From positions 434,001-498,000 of the forward strand of contig VXAZ01006880.1 in NCBI GenBank assembly GCA_013399875.1: 64,000 nucleotides of DNA, in the 5' to 3' direction. A model generated the notes under the pieces. It had not been told where the DNA came from. It made no database searches and was given only the letters and a program-made list of their open reading frames with translations. Position 1 is the stretch's first letter. Each line of letters opens with the position of its first letter. The position numbers and the translations under genes are program-made. Shown here piece by piece: positions 1 through 11,299 of the stretch. The stretch comes from Gymnorhina tibicen (taxonomy: Eukaryota; Chordata; Aves; Passeriformes; Artamidae).

Positions 1-3000
1 CAGAGCTGTACTGCCTGGGTTAAATGTGGCAAAGCTCCCAGGAGAAGGGGCTGGGCTGCACAGTAAGCAGCGCCTGCTGGGCACCCACAGAGCTCCTGCT
101 ACTCAGTGACCTAGAAAATCTTTTACCTTGCTGGCTTGGGTGCTAATACAGCTCTCCCTTCTGAAGCAATGCATGCTCATCTGAGCAGAAGTTACTTCCC
201 AATGGAGTGACTCCTGTATTTTCTTGTGAATCAACTGGTGTTTTAACAAACATTATCAGTCCCACACTCTGGAACTGTTTAATCTGAGTGTACTTTGGGT
301 ATGGGGCAGGAACATGGTGTTAAACTTGTGATGTTTTAACACCCTCGTGTGCTGTGGCTTCCATTGCCCACTCCAGTGCTGGACAAGTTTATGGGAAAGA
401 AGGACACACACAAGGCATGTGCATGAATCTGGACTGCTGCTGTGTGCAGGTGTGAAAGGAGCTGTGCAGATGAAGGAGACTGATCCCATCTGAAAGCAAA
501 CCAGTGCTATATTCAAGGAAAAGAGGTCTGGCTGGATTACTGGAGGATGAACAGTAATAGGACAACAAAGAGGGTTTGACGTTGCAAATGGATTGCCTGG
601 TTTTGCGTGATTCTGCTATTCAGCTACTTCTTGTGGGGTTTGGGTTGAGGGGGGTTGTGTGTGTGGCACTTCATCCATTTCTGCAAGAAAACAAACACAA
701 GGGAAGACTGACTGCAAAATGCAGTGATTGCTGATGCAGGGAAAAGTGAGCAGACATTCTGAAGATCCAAACCCTTCCAGTTCCTATCCCAAGGAGGAAT
801 ATGCAGGTAAGGGGATTTCAGGTGGAATACCAACAGAATGCAAGCTGGTTACAGGGACAATTCAGACAGGGAGATTGAAATTGTATTGCCAGGATGTCAC
901 AATGCTTGTCTACCCTCTGTCACCTGGGCTTTTTAAGGTGACACACTGTCAAGCCAGTCTTCAGTGTCAATCCAGCAGAATGTGTTTTATAAGAAGTAGC
1001 CAAAGGCATGAAAATTACAAAAAAGAAAAAAAGATGTTGAGGCACTTTAAAACAGGCAAATTCCATTCCAGATGCTGCAGCAAACATCCTTTGATTAAAT
1101 TGGATGGCTGCAGGGATTGTGTGTCCCTCACAGCCCCTTTCTCTACCTTCTGTGACAGGTTTCTTGCAACAACCTCTGAAATGGGTCTTTTTTAGCCAGT
1201 CTATGTCACAGAACAAGGAGAAAAACGTGTACTGGGAGATTTTTGGCACTCCTGGGGACCTGCCCCTTCCCTGTGTAGACCGTTGACAATTAATGATCTT
1301 GAAAGAATAGGCTCATTTTCAAAATCTCTCATTAAATGTTTTTGTTATCTGGTGGATTTCAGCCTGTGTAACATTATGTATCCTCAATGATTTTTATTGC
1401 CTTCAGCATTTTATTCAACCAATTCAATATTATTTGCCAAAATGCATGAAGTACTTTCCCTATTCTGACTTGTGAGCAGTTCACTAAAAACTCTTTTGGT
1501 GCCATAAAATCATTATATAATTTAATATCCAAGTATGTACAATTAAGGTTTTCCCAAACTATTTGGACTAGAGGATGCTGTTAACATTGGAGCATCCTCA
1601 GAGCTTATTCCTAGAGCTGTGTAATGGTGAGGATTAAGAGGTTTGGGATCAGTGTGGTTTTGTGTGAGGAGTGAGGCTGGGATGGTCCCCTTGCTGCCGC
1701 CACTCGCTGCTCCTTATGTTCCCCAAAAGCATGTGCAGGAGTTAAAATTACTGTTGCTCTGTATGGTCTGAGTTGATTTTCCCCTTTTGACTAAAATGTG
1801 GCTGAAGGGCTTTGTTCCCAAGAGTATCTCCCAGAAAGCAAAAGGCAGCTGTTTTAAGTGTCCATGTCCATCATGTCCTGTCCTTCACAAACTACCTCTT
1901 CCCTAAACTCCCTCTTCTGCCAAAACCCTTCTCCCCTCATGGTGGGATTTTAAAAGATGCCTTGCAGTGAAGACAGACAGGCACTTACCTCAAGTGATAG
2001 CAGCTCAGTTAGTGCCACCCAGTAATGAGGTAAGGAAGAAACACATCTTTAATCAGGATCTCCAGCCCCAGCACAAATGAAGGGAGGTGTATTTCTGCAT
2101 AATGTATGTTTCAGTCAGAAAAGTCATAATTTTTTAATGTGCCTGTTTTGCCAGTTTCCTTTTTGTGTCCTGCTGTGGGGTAAAGGGCATTAATAAACTA
2201 TGGTTTCAAGCTGCTGTTGTGAATATTTTTTAGTGATACATGATTTCTTGTAGGCAAGCTAGAAGTCTGCTCCCAGAATTTATTTGTTTAAGTGATTGCA
2301 ATTGTCAATTTGCTTTAGTTTGGCTGGGTCACCTCTATCACCCTGAAAGTTTTCAATGTCCTTTACTATATTCAAGATAAGGAGGGGTAATTGCTTCCTT
2401 TGCTTTTTTGAAAACAGCGGATTTGCTCATCAGAAAAGGAGTTACTTTTTATTTTTTAAAAGTGCAGTTCAAAGTAAGGTGGCACAGATTATGGATGAAC
2501 CTGGATGCAAGGACCTGAAGGATATTAATGGTATTATTTCCTTTCACACCAGCTACCCAGCAAAGCAAATGCCCAGTGGAGTTATTCCTGGTTTGATAGC
2601 CACCAGAGATCAAAATTAAACCCTCTGCTTGTGATTTGTTAAATGCAAGTAACACACTAAAATATTTTCTGATTTACAGCCCTGCAGGTCTAAGAGCATG
2701 ATTTTCCCTGCCGTTTGGATGCAAAAACTGGTCATGAGTATATCCACAATGAGTGTTATTTAAGATATACTTTTAGAAATGACAAGGAGGACTGACAGTG
2801 GTGCCTCTTGCTGCTCTCTTTGCTGACTAACCCAGCAGACTGCTGGAATCCCAGCTAACCAGAACCTGTTGTGAGAGTCAGGATGACAGGAGGTTTTAAG
2901 ACCTTTAGCAAGAAATATTTCAGGTTGTGCCAAAAATGAAGCCATTATCTTCTAGATCATCAAAACAATGAAGATGAGTGGTTGGAGCTGATACAATTAA

Positions 3001-3034
3001 ACGGATGCTCCTGGGTTGCCTTCTGTTTTTCTTT
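1..3034. other. unique non-coding sequence, no supported gene
   Basis: I see no repeat or gene that I can support here, apart from the tentative minus-strand exon at 624-680. Open frames of 60-155 codons occur on both strands, but they overlap one another and lack recognisable domains. The stretch 1290-1560 is AT-rich. Intron or intergenic DNA is the best reading. Confidence 0.6.
624..680 (-). CDS. tentative terminal coding exon, unknown gene
   Basis: On the minus strand a long pyrimidine-rich tract ending in TTGCAG (just above position 680) is followed by 18 open codons and a TAG stop. The short peptide is basic and proline/histidine-rich, ending PQPKPHKK. The acceptor is of textbook quality, but the coding part is too short to test for coding bias and I recognise no protein. 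It could equally be a chance acceptor in intronic DNA. It would be the 3' end of a minus-strand gene whose earlier exons lie at higher coordinates. Confidence 0.12.
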   Translation of the reverse strand, partial: KWMKCHTHNPPQPKPHKK

Positions 3035-3172
3035 AATCACAGAATGGATAAGGTAGGAAGGGACCTCTGGAGGTCATCTAGTCCCACTTACCTGCTCAGG
3101 CAGGGTCCCCTAGAGCATGTTACTCAGGATTGTGTCCAGACAGCTTTTGAATATCTCCAGGGAAGGAGACAT
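3035..3172 (-). mobile_element. CR1: CR1 LINE 3' end fragment
   Basis: The plus strand reads AATCACAGAATGG, then GGAAGGGACCTCTGGAGG and TCATCTAGTCCC. This is the reverse complement of the CR1 3' terminus that is very common in birds. The element therefore lies on the minus strand with its 3' end near 3035 and is truncated 5' near 3172. It keeps the usual spacing of the tail (TACTCAGG, GTGTCCAGACAGCTTTTGAATATCTCCAGG). Only about 140 bp of untranslated tail and no reverse-transcriptase code remain, so it is a dead 5'-truncated copy. Confidence 0.9.
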
Positions 3173-5494
3173 TCTTCTTTAAGAAAAAAAATAAAGAATT
3201 TCCCCTCCTTAGGTTTCTATTAGTGCTTCAGGTGATTAAAACTAAATAAGAAATGTAATTCACTTATCAGTGGATAGTCCAGATAGTTATTTTACTTGTA
3301 TATTGCTCCTCCCAGTCAAGGCACATAAACAAGGCACTTTTTGTCAATAATGAGTCTCCAGGCAGCTTCATTTCCTAGACCTTTCCTACACAATCAGGGC
3401 AGTGCAGTAACTACAATTGTTATTCCTTGAAATGAAACTATACCCATACAAATAATTAAAATTAATCATGTATTTTATAAAAGAGAATACTTAGGATTTT
3501 TTCCTTGTGAATCTTAACAAAGAGGCTACATTTTTTTTCCTCTTTCAGACTGTCAGGTTTAGCTCCTTTATGCTGAAGGCAAAGGAGACAACTGCTTCAC
3601 GTGACATCTACTTCCGATTAAACAGCACAGCAATCCCATCTGTCTTAGCAGTGCTTTTGGTGACATCAGGAAGGTTGTCTCTGATCAAAGAGGCATAGTA
3701 CAGGTAGGCTACTTGCTGAAGTATGGATCTAAGGCTTGGTTGCTTCATGGGTGATGTACTGATGCTTTGTGAGTGTATGGACAGTTTGGGTTAGTATGTA
3801 GATCATGGATGCTTATGCAGTGTCAGAAATTGACGTGAATTGTGACACTAGTGAATTCAAGTGTTAGATAGGCTCTGTTTCGCACTGGGAGAAGAAAACC
3901 CTCAGATCAGCCCTACCCCAACCATCTCGCTTTCTCCTCCTTCGCCTCCCCCTCTCGTCAGTTGAAAATAGATGTTTAAGCCACAGAGCAAGCCAAAGCA
4001 ACTTCAGGCAGGATCAAAACAGGTGGCCCATGAAGCTGCAATGTCTGTGCTAAGCCCAGTGTAATCCTGTGTCAGCAGAGTGGCAGCTGGTGCAGAGGGT
4101 GGAGCTGGGCTCCTCCAGGAGCAGTCACCCTGTCTGCCACAGCACCATGTCACAGCTCTGTGCTCTGGCTGGCCACATCGCCAGCTGTGCTGGGGACCAG
4201 GAACTGGGACAGGCACAGCTCTCTTCCTACACAAGAGGGAAACACGACACACAGTCTCCAGCAGGTATGAAGTGGCAAAAAATTTGATGTTTCTGTAAAT
4301 TTGCTAATACAAGGTATCTTCTTGCTCCAGACTTGTTGCTTTTCCCTGCCAGGATCCTCAGCACTTCAGCAGCTAACGCTGCTCTTGAGACACAGTTTGA
4401 CCTCAGAGGTGGGAAGCAAAAGTAGAAGGATCCATCAGGAAGAAGGGAGACATTGTAATGGTTTAGGCCACATCCTGCAAGTCAAGGCTGCAGCTGTGAG
4501 CTGCTCAGCTGAAGTTTGCGGTCCTTGCCAGTGGAAAGGCTGGAATAGGGGCACTGCCAAAACATAGAGGTGGGATGGCTGCTTCTGCAAGAGGCTCAGC
4601 AGAGTCCGTCCAGCAGGGAGGAACATGCTCCAGCGAACTCATTTGTTCTGGTGGCATTTAAAATGCTTAAATCCATATTATCCGGAAAGAGAACTGGAGC
4701 GTATTGACTCCTCACTTTGTTCAAACTGTTCAACTCCTCTTTACCATCCAGGTCATTTTTGCTGCTGTCCACACTTCGCTTCAAGTTCTCAGATATCACT
4801 GATGTTCACAGGTGCTGGTACACATTATACCATAAACAGACTAGTCTTCCTGCCCCAGGGTCATGCTCCCTCCTCTTTGCTCTTCTGCATTAGGAGGACC
4901 TACCCACACACATGGTGCCCCAGAAACACCGGCTAGGGTGGTAAGGAATACATGACATGCTCTTTTATGTTGAAATGCAAATAAGTGTTTTTCTCATTGT
5001 AATTTTTCAATCTGCTGTCATTTTAATGATACCCATCCATTTCTTTCAATTCCAGCAACTATCAATATGTTCAGAGTCATCAAGAGAATTCTTTCTCAGA
5101 AAGAAAAGTATACTCACTGCAAAACTTTAAAAATTATCCTGCCTGATATGAATTACTCACAAAGCTTGTTAAAATTTCAGTTCTCCATTTGCATAATAGC
5201 TGAAAAATATAGGTGTGCCAGATGGAGTCTTTTGTGCATTAGAAATTACAGAATTTTGACTTCTAACATTTCAGATGTGCATACATCTTCCTGAAATTAT
5301 TAGGAAAGGGCATATACAAAAAAAGCGTTTCCAACATCTCTGAACAACTGCCAAGAATCTAAGATATAGCATGGATGCATAATAAAGAATAATATTCATG
5401 CTTAATGATAATAACATGGACCATTCAGAGACAATAAATACTGTGATAATATTGATGATGTGCTTTGAACTTTTGCAGAGCATTTCATGATGGA
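3173..5494. other. unique non-coding sequence
   Basis: No repeat or certain gene is seen. It contains the tentative minus-strand terminal exon at 3608-3715 and several open frames near 4.0-4.9 kb on both strands. Those frames overlap each other and show no domain. A good acceptor at about 5055 (CTTTCAATTCCAG) leads into an AT-rich open frame without a convincing donor. Confidence 0.55.
3608..3715 (-). CDS. tentative terminal coding exon, unknown gene
   Basis: On the minus strand an AG at 3716-3717 is followed by 35 open codons and TAG at 3610-3608. The peptide starts QVAYLYYASLIRDNLPD and ends GIAVLFNRK, which has a plausible protein composition. The acceptor is only moderate because its pyrimidine tract is poor. 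The plus strand of the same stretch is also open for 63 codons behind its own strong acceptor (CCTCTTTCAG, ending near 3548), so the coding strand is ambiguous. No family is recognised. Confidence 0.15.
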   Translation of the reverse strand, partial: QVAYLYYASLIRDNLPDVTKSTAKTDGIAVLFNRK

Positions 5495-5665
5495 TTCAAA
5501 GCATTTTATGAAGATGAGTTAGGCATCACAGTGCTCTTGTGGCATGTGTCTTACTGCTCTCATGTTGTACAGAGAAAAACAGGCGTGGAGAAACCATGAG
5601 AGGATGTTGCATGGCAGTGGCGGAGCCCGAGCACCTAACTTGGCAGGAAAGCATGGCCAGTGATG
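5495..5665 (-). repeat. MIR-like core-SINE remnant
   Basis: The plus strand shows the order expected of an inverted MIR-type element. An AAAGCATTTTATGA block is followed by a GAGAAAAACAGGCGTGGAG block (compare the 'GGAAACTGAGGCACAGAG' motif), then GGCAGTGGCGGAGCC (compare 'GGTCAGTGGCAGAGC'). Similarity is visible but worn, as expected for a SINE older than the bird-mammal split. Exact limits cannot be set by eye. Confidence 0.4.
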
Positions 5666-8600
5666 GGTGAGCTCCAGCAAATACTGCATTGAAGGTGGAA
5701 GTGAGCAAAGGCAAACCTTGCACCCCTGCGGCCAAGACTTGGGCACAGGGTTTTTTCTACCCGCCGTGCTGTGCAGGCAGCAGCATTCTCTCACTTCAGT
5801 GGCGCTCTTGATGCTGCTGGCTGGCGGGAGCCTTCACCATCTGCCATGGGCAGGAGGGGCCCTTGTTCGTGGCCCCTCTGGGGACCCACTTCCCCAGAGC
5901 TGGCAGCTGGCAGGCTCAGGCTGCCCACGCTGCTGCCAGGAGCCAGCAGAAAGCTCACTCCTGCTGCTTCCCCCGAACTCTGCCCGGTGCTGTGTTGCTG
6001 TCCTTGACAGAGCAGAACAGCCACACTGAAGAGCTCCCCTTGTTTCCTAAGAATGTCAGGCAGGCTTCAGGGTAAAGAAGAGGTGACACAGTCCTGGAGT
6101 TACAGATACCAGCCTCATCCTTCCATAATTGCATGTAAAAGAAAACTGTGACATCTTTGTCTCATATATCTCCCAGAGTCTGTGTGTATCACATGCCTTG
6201 AAGGGCAGTGATGTGAATTCAGTGGAATAACCCAACTGCAAGTACTCCTCAGTATCCAGATGAATTATTTCTCTTTCCCCCATATTTAGACTAGATCTTT
6301 CTGTTCTTAATGAGCATAAATGTGGCATCAATGGCTCACATGCCTACATCTGTTGTCTTCTGGGATCCTGACCCTAGAAAGATGGCTTAATGCACAGCCT
6401 TCAAGTATGCTGTAAAATCTGTGAGGTTTTACCTAGCAGTGCTGTATTAACTGCACGCATTTTCTGCGAAGACTGTGCTCTTTGTTCCTGCCTTTGCTAG
6501 CAATCAGACAGAGCATCTTTGGATATGGTATTAACAAGAGACCAGGAAGAAGCTCTGTGCTGGTGAAGCCGTTCAGGTCAAGCTTTTCCTCTTTATGTAC
6601 TGTTGACCCAGGAGTGCCAGGCTTGCAATGTGCAGGTCGGAGCTTGAAAAGTGGTTTGTTCAGTGTGATGCCCTCATCCCTCTGGGGTTGTCTCTGGGCT
6701 TTCTGTAGCAGGCAGTGCCCACTCCCACCCACCACTGGCCTGACCCCATACTTGGGTTTCCTGCGCCTCAGCAAGGGCACACGCAGCCCCACAGCACACC
6801 TGATTCCAAGTCGATCCTGGAAGAGCAGAGCTTTAAAGCTGAAATTTGAAAATTTGTGATTGGATGAGTCAGTGCAACACTATATATTAGCACAGGCATG
6901 TTCACTTACAGGGGGCATGGTAATGACTTGAACAGATTTGGGATTTCAGTGCCCTTTTTTCATGTGGATGTGGATAGACATTCAACAAGGAAATGGCTTT
7001 TCCACTGCCTTGCTGTTGGTATAGGAATTTGCACTTTGTGTGGATCATAATGACTGTAAAATTAAACCTTACAAGAAATGTATAGTTTTATGCATTTTGC
7101 TCATACTCTATTTGTGTAAATAAAACCCTAGGGAGAAAGCAGAAGAAAATCAGGCCATTTTATGCTGATGACTACCTAATTTAATCACTGTTCCCAAGTT
7201 CAGAATACCTGGGTTTGGAAAAAAAACCCAAAACCTTTTTTAAGACAAAGTAATGAATTTAAATCACTAAACATAGGTGAGGCTTCTGAAGATCATCAGC
7301 TATCAAATACAATTTTATCACAAATGTCACCTAATATTAGCAAAAATATCCAGGGTTCAGGAACACAGGAAGGAATTTCTTTTGATTTAAACCACTGCAG
7401 CTTGAAAACTGAGTTTCTAGCTTTCTGCCAGTAGAAGTCAGATCAGAATCAGGTTTAGAATAATATTAGCCCAAAATATAAATATTTGATAATACTTGGT
7501 AGGTTTTTATGTTGTTGTTTTGTTGCAATTTTTTTTTTGTTTACGGGAGTTGTTTTGTTTTGTTTGGGGGTTTTTTTGGTGGGGTTTTTTTTGAGTGAGT
7601 ATTGGGTGCTTTTTTCCTATAATTACTTTTTGAGACTAACTTGTTGGAATGTTTGTCTGTTGAGAGCTGCTGATTACTCTGTTAGTTTGCATTAGACTTT
7701 GAGTGCTGTCAGCTGAAATAAATCTGGCATTCATATTCTCCTCACAGAGCCTCAAGTTTTGCTCTATCAACACTTTTCTTAAGTTCACTGCATTAAGGAT
7801 TCAGTATGACAGGTTTGCACCTGGAGGCAAAGCCTGTTCCCTTCCCTCCCTTCCTTTCCTGAAACCCCAAGTCTTTAATTTTCCTTTGTTCAGGATGAAA
7901 TGATATGTAAAGTATGTGTTGCCATGGATGCAAAACTGAGAGCCTATTGATCCTCCCCTTTTCCAGGTAGATTTCAAGCAGAATATTTAACATCAGAGGG
8001 CACTATGGCATGGATTCCCAGACAGAGACAGATTGGGGCAGGAAGAAACTACTTTAAATTTGCAGCTCCCGTAGCTCAAAAGTATCCTGATGAAATAAAG
8101 CAACTTGTGCCTCCTGGGGAAGCTGCTTGACTTGTTCCCCATGTGCTCGGCAGCATTCCTCTGCCAGCACTCCTTCTCCTCCTCCATGCATTCCCACCAT
8201 GTCAGTGACATGGTTCATTCCCATCTCCCCCCCAAACACACTCAGATTTGAGCTGTGTCCCAGGTAAGAAATTTGTTGTGTATGCCACAGATGGAGTAGC
8301 AATGGTGTTTTAAATGCCATGGGAGAATGCTGTGAAGGTGGATGTCTGTGAGTGCTGCCGGAGGATCCCCAGCTGTTGAATAACCCGGCAGGGTCAAGCT
8401 ACTCATCCAGCTAGGGCAAGCAGGTAGGGAGAGTGGAACACACTGCCACTCATGGCTCAGGGACTTCTGGAGACAACACCTCTGCTGCTGTGTTTTTCTC
8501 TTGCAGCAGATGAGAGCAAGCACCTGGTTTTTATGCACAGTACACAGGGTAGTGTTGAGCAGCTGTAAGAGGCAATCATCTCACAAGAGTGTTATCATGC

Positions 8601-10560
8601 CAGAGAGGGACACAACTGGGCTGTGGTATAAATAAATACATTTCAAAAATGGTTTACAATGTTTCCCTAACTTAATTTCAACCTTATTTTTTTATACCTA
8701 TTGTTTTTCCCATGGCTTCATACCCTTTCCTTTCAGAAGCAGGATACTTAACAGAACATCAATTTTCCATTGTAATTACGTTGGACTGTGGCCTCCACAG
8801 AACTCCACTAAAATTGTTTTATTTAATTTGGTCTAACGAGTATAGTGTTGCCTCCACAGACTTGCACCAGAATTAACTCATTTTGCTTCAGATTAATTTT
8901 TTCCCCACAAGATTGCATTCTTACAGCCTGCACTGGTTCTTCGTTGTCATAAGCACACGCTTTCATCCAGCCTGGCTCATGTGTTAAATGCCTTTTCGGG
9001 GGGGTTATATTTTTTATTGTTGGGCAAGCTCTGAGTACTCGTGGGCAGAGCACCACCAGAGCCCTGCTCAGCAGTGCCTGGTTCACAGCAGAGGAGGCCA
9101 GAGGTGAGCACCAAGCTGAAATTAGCTTCTCATTCAGGCAGCTCAATGTCTCTGTTATTGGGGCAGAGGAAGGTGAGGGCATCTGCAGAAGCAGCAGGGA
9201 CCATTGTTTCCCTTGTTTCCAACAATCACCCCGTTGTAGGGCCCTTGCTCCTTTGTCATTCATAAGAGCCACTGCTGCAGAAAGGCACTTTCTTTTTTCT
9301 AACTGAAAAGAGCTTTAATAAAGCTATTGTATTTGATCACTGGCTAAGGAAACAATAATTTAGCATAATAGAAAAAGATCATTAATGTTCAATGAACCTA
9401 ACACTCTGCTCCAGTTTTTTGTTGCCCTAGAGAGATGGAGTAAACTCTTCTTCCTTAATTGAAGACTAAATAGAGTACATTTCATTTTTCATTTCCAGCA
9501 CTTTTTCCAATAGGCTTGTGATGTTCGCTAATGTGTGCTGAAAGGGGTGGACTGCCTGGCAGCAGCAGAGAAATTGGGTGGGAGGGTTTAGAGCACATAA
9601 AAACTCGCTTGTTCTCCATCAGACAGCTCTCTAGGGCCTTCGACTTCTTTCTTGACAAGCCTAATTTCGAAAGCCCCTAAGGACCGTGCCAAGGAGATGC
9701 AGTAGTCCATTACATTACAAAATAGAGAGGAACAGAGGACAACACTCACATCCCCAAATGTCCCACAGCCATCTCTCCGTGGGACACCTACGTCCAGGGA
9801 CACTGCTAAAATTGGGGTCTGGGTGGCATGACTGGAAATGCAATTTTGTATGAAACCAAGCTGATAAAAGCTTACAGGCATGAAGTTTGCACCACTGCAG
9901 CTCTGGATTCAAATCCAAGGTCCACTCCCAGGAAAGTGCAGCCATTGTACTTTGCACTGGAGACAGCTCAGGGCTGCATCCATCTCTACAAATCACTTCA
10001 AACACTTTAGCATCATCATTTGCAGTCACCTGCACTCACATCCCCCTCCAGAGCCACAGCACAGTTCCTGTCCTGAGCGCTCCCCTCACACGTGCGGGAA
10101 GGTGCCTCTGTGTCCTGTGTCAGTACTGCTGGCTGCGAGGTTGGCTCTGGCTGCTGTGGCTGGTGCGGGAGTGAGCTCTGGCCACGTTCACCTGTGTAAG
10201 ACGAGGAGGTGAAACACATGGCAGACACTGCTGTTTCAGCTCTGCCCAACGAGCTTGCCGAATAAAACGCCTGAGCTCAGCTGACATGAAACAAGCAACT
10301 CCACAGAATAGCTGTGGCACAGCTAATAGCATCGGTGCAGCCTTCATTTAGTGCAATAAAAAAGGGCACCACTAAGGACTGGTTTTCCCCTAGAGTTTTC
10401 CTTGATGGATTTTACCATCAGAAAATGCACCATCCTCATTCCCTGATGTGCAACAAAACTAGAGGACACAACAATCAGCAATAAGAAGAAAACTGAAGCA
10501 AACTGGGTAGCGGTGCTGCAGCAGGAACTTATCCTAAATAAATAATAAAGGACTTAACAG
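5666..10560. other. unique non-coding sequence
   Basis: No supported gene or repeat beyond low-complexity tracts. The block 5.75-6.03 kb is GC-rich and open in several overlapping frames. A minus-strand frame at 6433-6792 ends in TAG directly before a donor-like GTAAAA. A plus-strand splice-like interval near 8.15-8.26 kb ends at CCCAG|GTAAGA. None shows a recognisable domain. Confidence 0.5.
7510..7593 (+). repeat. T/G-rich low-complexity tract
   Basis: About 80 bp composed almost entirely of T and G, with runs of T10, G5, T7 and T8. The open frame seen here (rich in Phe, Val, Gly and Leu) is a product of this composition and not evidence of a membrane protein. Confidence 0.75.
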
Positions 10561-10569
10561 TGCATGTTG

Positions 10570-11299
10570 CTACACTGCCTGATGTTCAGGCCAGACATCA
10601 CTGACAAAAGCCATGTCAATTGCAGTGATAATTAACAACAAGATTAACGATAATTGCTTGTTCCTGGGAGTCCCTGGTGATGCAGAGCGGGTTTGCTGTC
10701 CCTGAGGAGTCTCTGTGTGGGCGCGACTGGGTGTCGGTGCGTGCATTGCAGAACGCCGCATGTTTGGGCTCCCAGGGGGCAATTTTTGGGGGTGTCGGGC
10801 TCTGCCAGGCCACGGGCTCGCCACAAACTCTGCCCACCAATCCCAGCAGGCGGCATTCCCGGCGTAAGGCCTGGAGGGCCACCCTGGTCCTGCGCTGCCG
10901 TGAGAGCGCCAAGCGTGGGGGATCACGGTGCCCCGTGGCCCTGAGCGAGGCGGGGTCTGAGGCAGCGCGCCGGCCTGTGAGGGAGGGAAGATGTCACCAT
11001 CGATGGCAATGGGTGCTTTCCGTGAGGGAAACAGCTGGGAGCTCCTGGCGTAACATTTGTGCACGTGGATCTTGATAACCATCGAAGTGATTTCCTGGAT
11101 GTCTCTGCCACCCAGCCGGCCTCTCCTGAGCACCACCAGCCCGCTGCCATGTCACTCCAGCAGCGGCTGGGCCTGCAGGCGTGCCCTGTCGGGTGGCAGC
11201 TTGAGGCCCGTTCCAGGAACCTGCTGGCACAGGGTGCCCTCACAAACCCGGTAGGTCTCTCCGTAATGTCTCCCAAGATGTTGCTTGATGGCTGCTTTC
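10570..11299 (-). CDS. candidate exon/ORF with one in-frame TGA, unknown gene
   Basis: On the minus strand a textbook acceptor (CTTTTCCCTTTTATTTGACTT followed by CCAG) ends at 11300. From 11298 one frame is open for 48 codons, starting KAAIKQHLGRHYGETYRVCE and ending LQAQPLLE, then meets TGA at 11154-11152. The same frame stays open for about 193 further codons to a stop at 10570. The part before the TGA has coding-like codon use (CTG, CAG, GCC, GAG rich). The simplest reading is a last coding exon at 11299-11152 with the stop at TGA; the continuation may reflect the high GC content, which removes stops. A decayed gene or a recoded TGA are alternatives. The first codon is split with an upstream exon (two bases upstream, one here). 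I recognise no family. Confidence 0.28.
10690..11260. promoter_or_regulatory. CpG-island-like block
   Basis: I count roughly 36 CpG dinucleotides in about 600 bp, including GCGCG and GCGCGCCGG clusters. The sequence on either side has very few. The block is visibly GC-rich against an AT-leaning background. CpG islands in vertebrates often mark promoters or GC-rich exons; which applies here cannot be read from sequence alone. It overlaps open frames on both strands, which is expected where stop codons are rare. Confidence 0.6.

Noticed and set aside
7486..7695. Possible small membrane protein rich in Phe, Val and Gly
   Set aside because: Produced by a T/G low-complexity tract.
9895..9925. TTCAAATCC string resembling a tRNA T-arm
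   Set aside because: No matching acceptor stem, anticodon arm or A-box at the required spacing.
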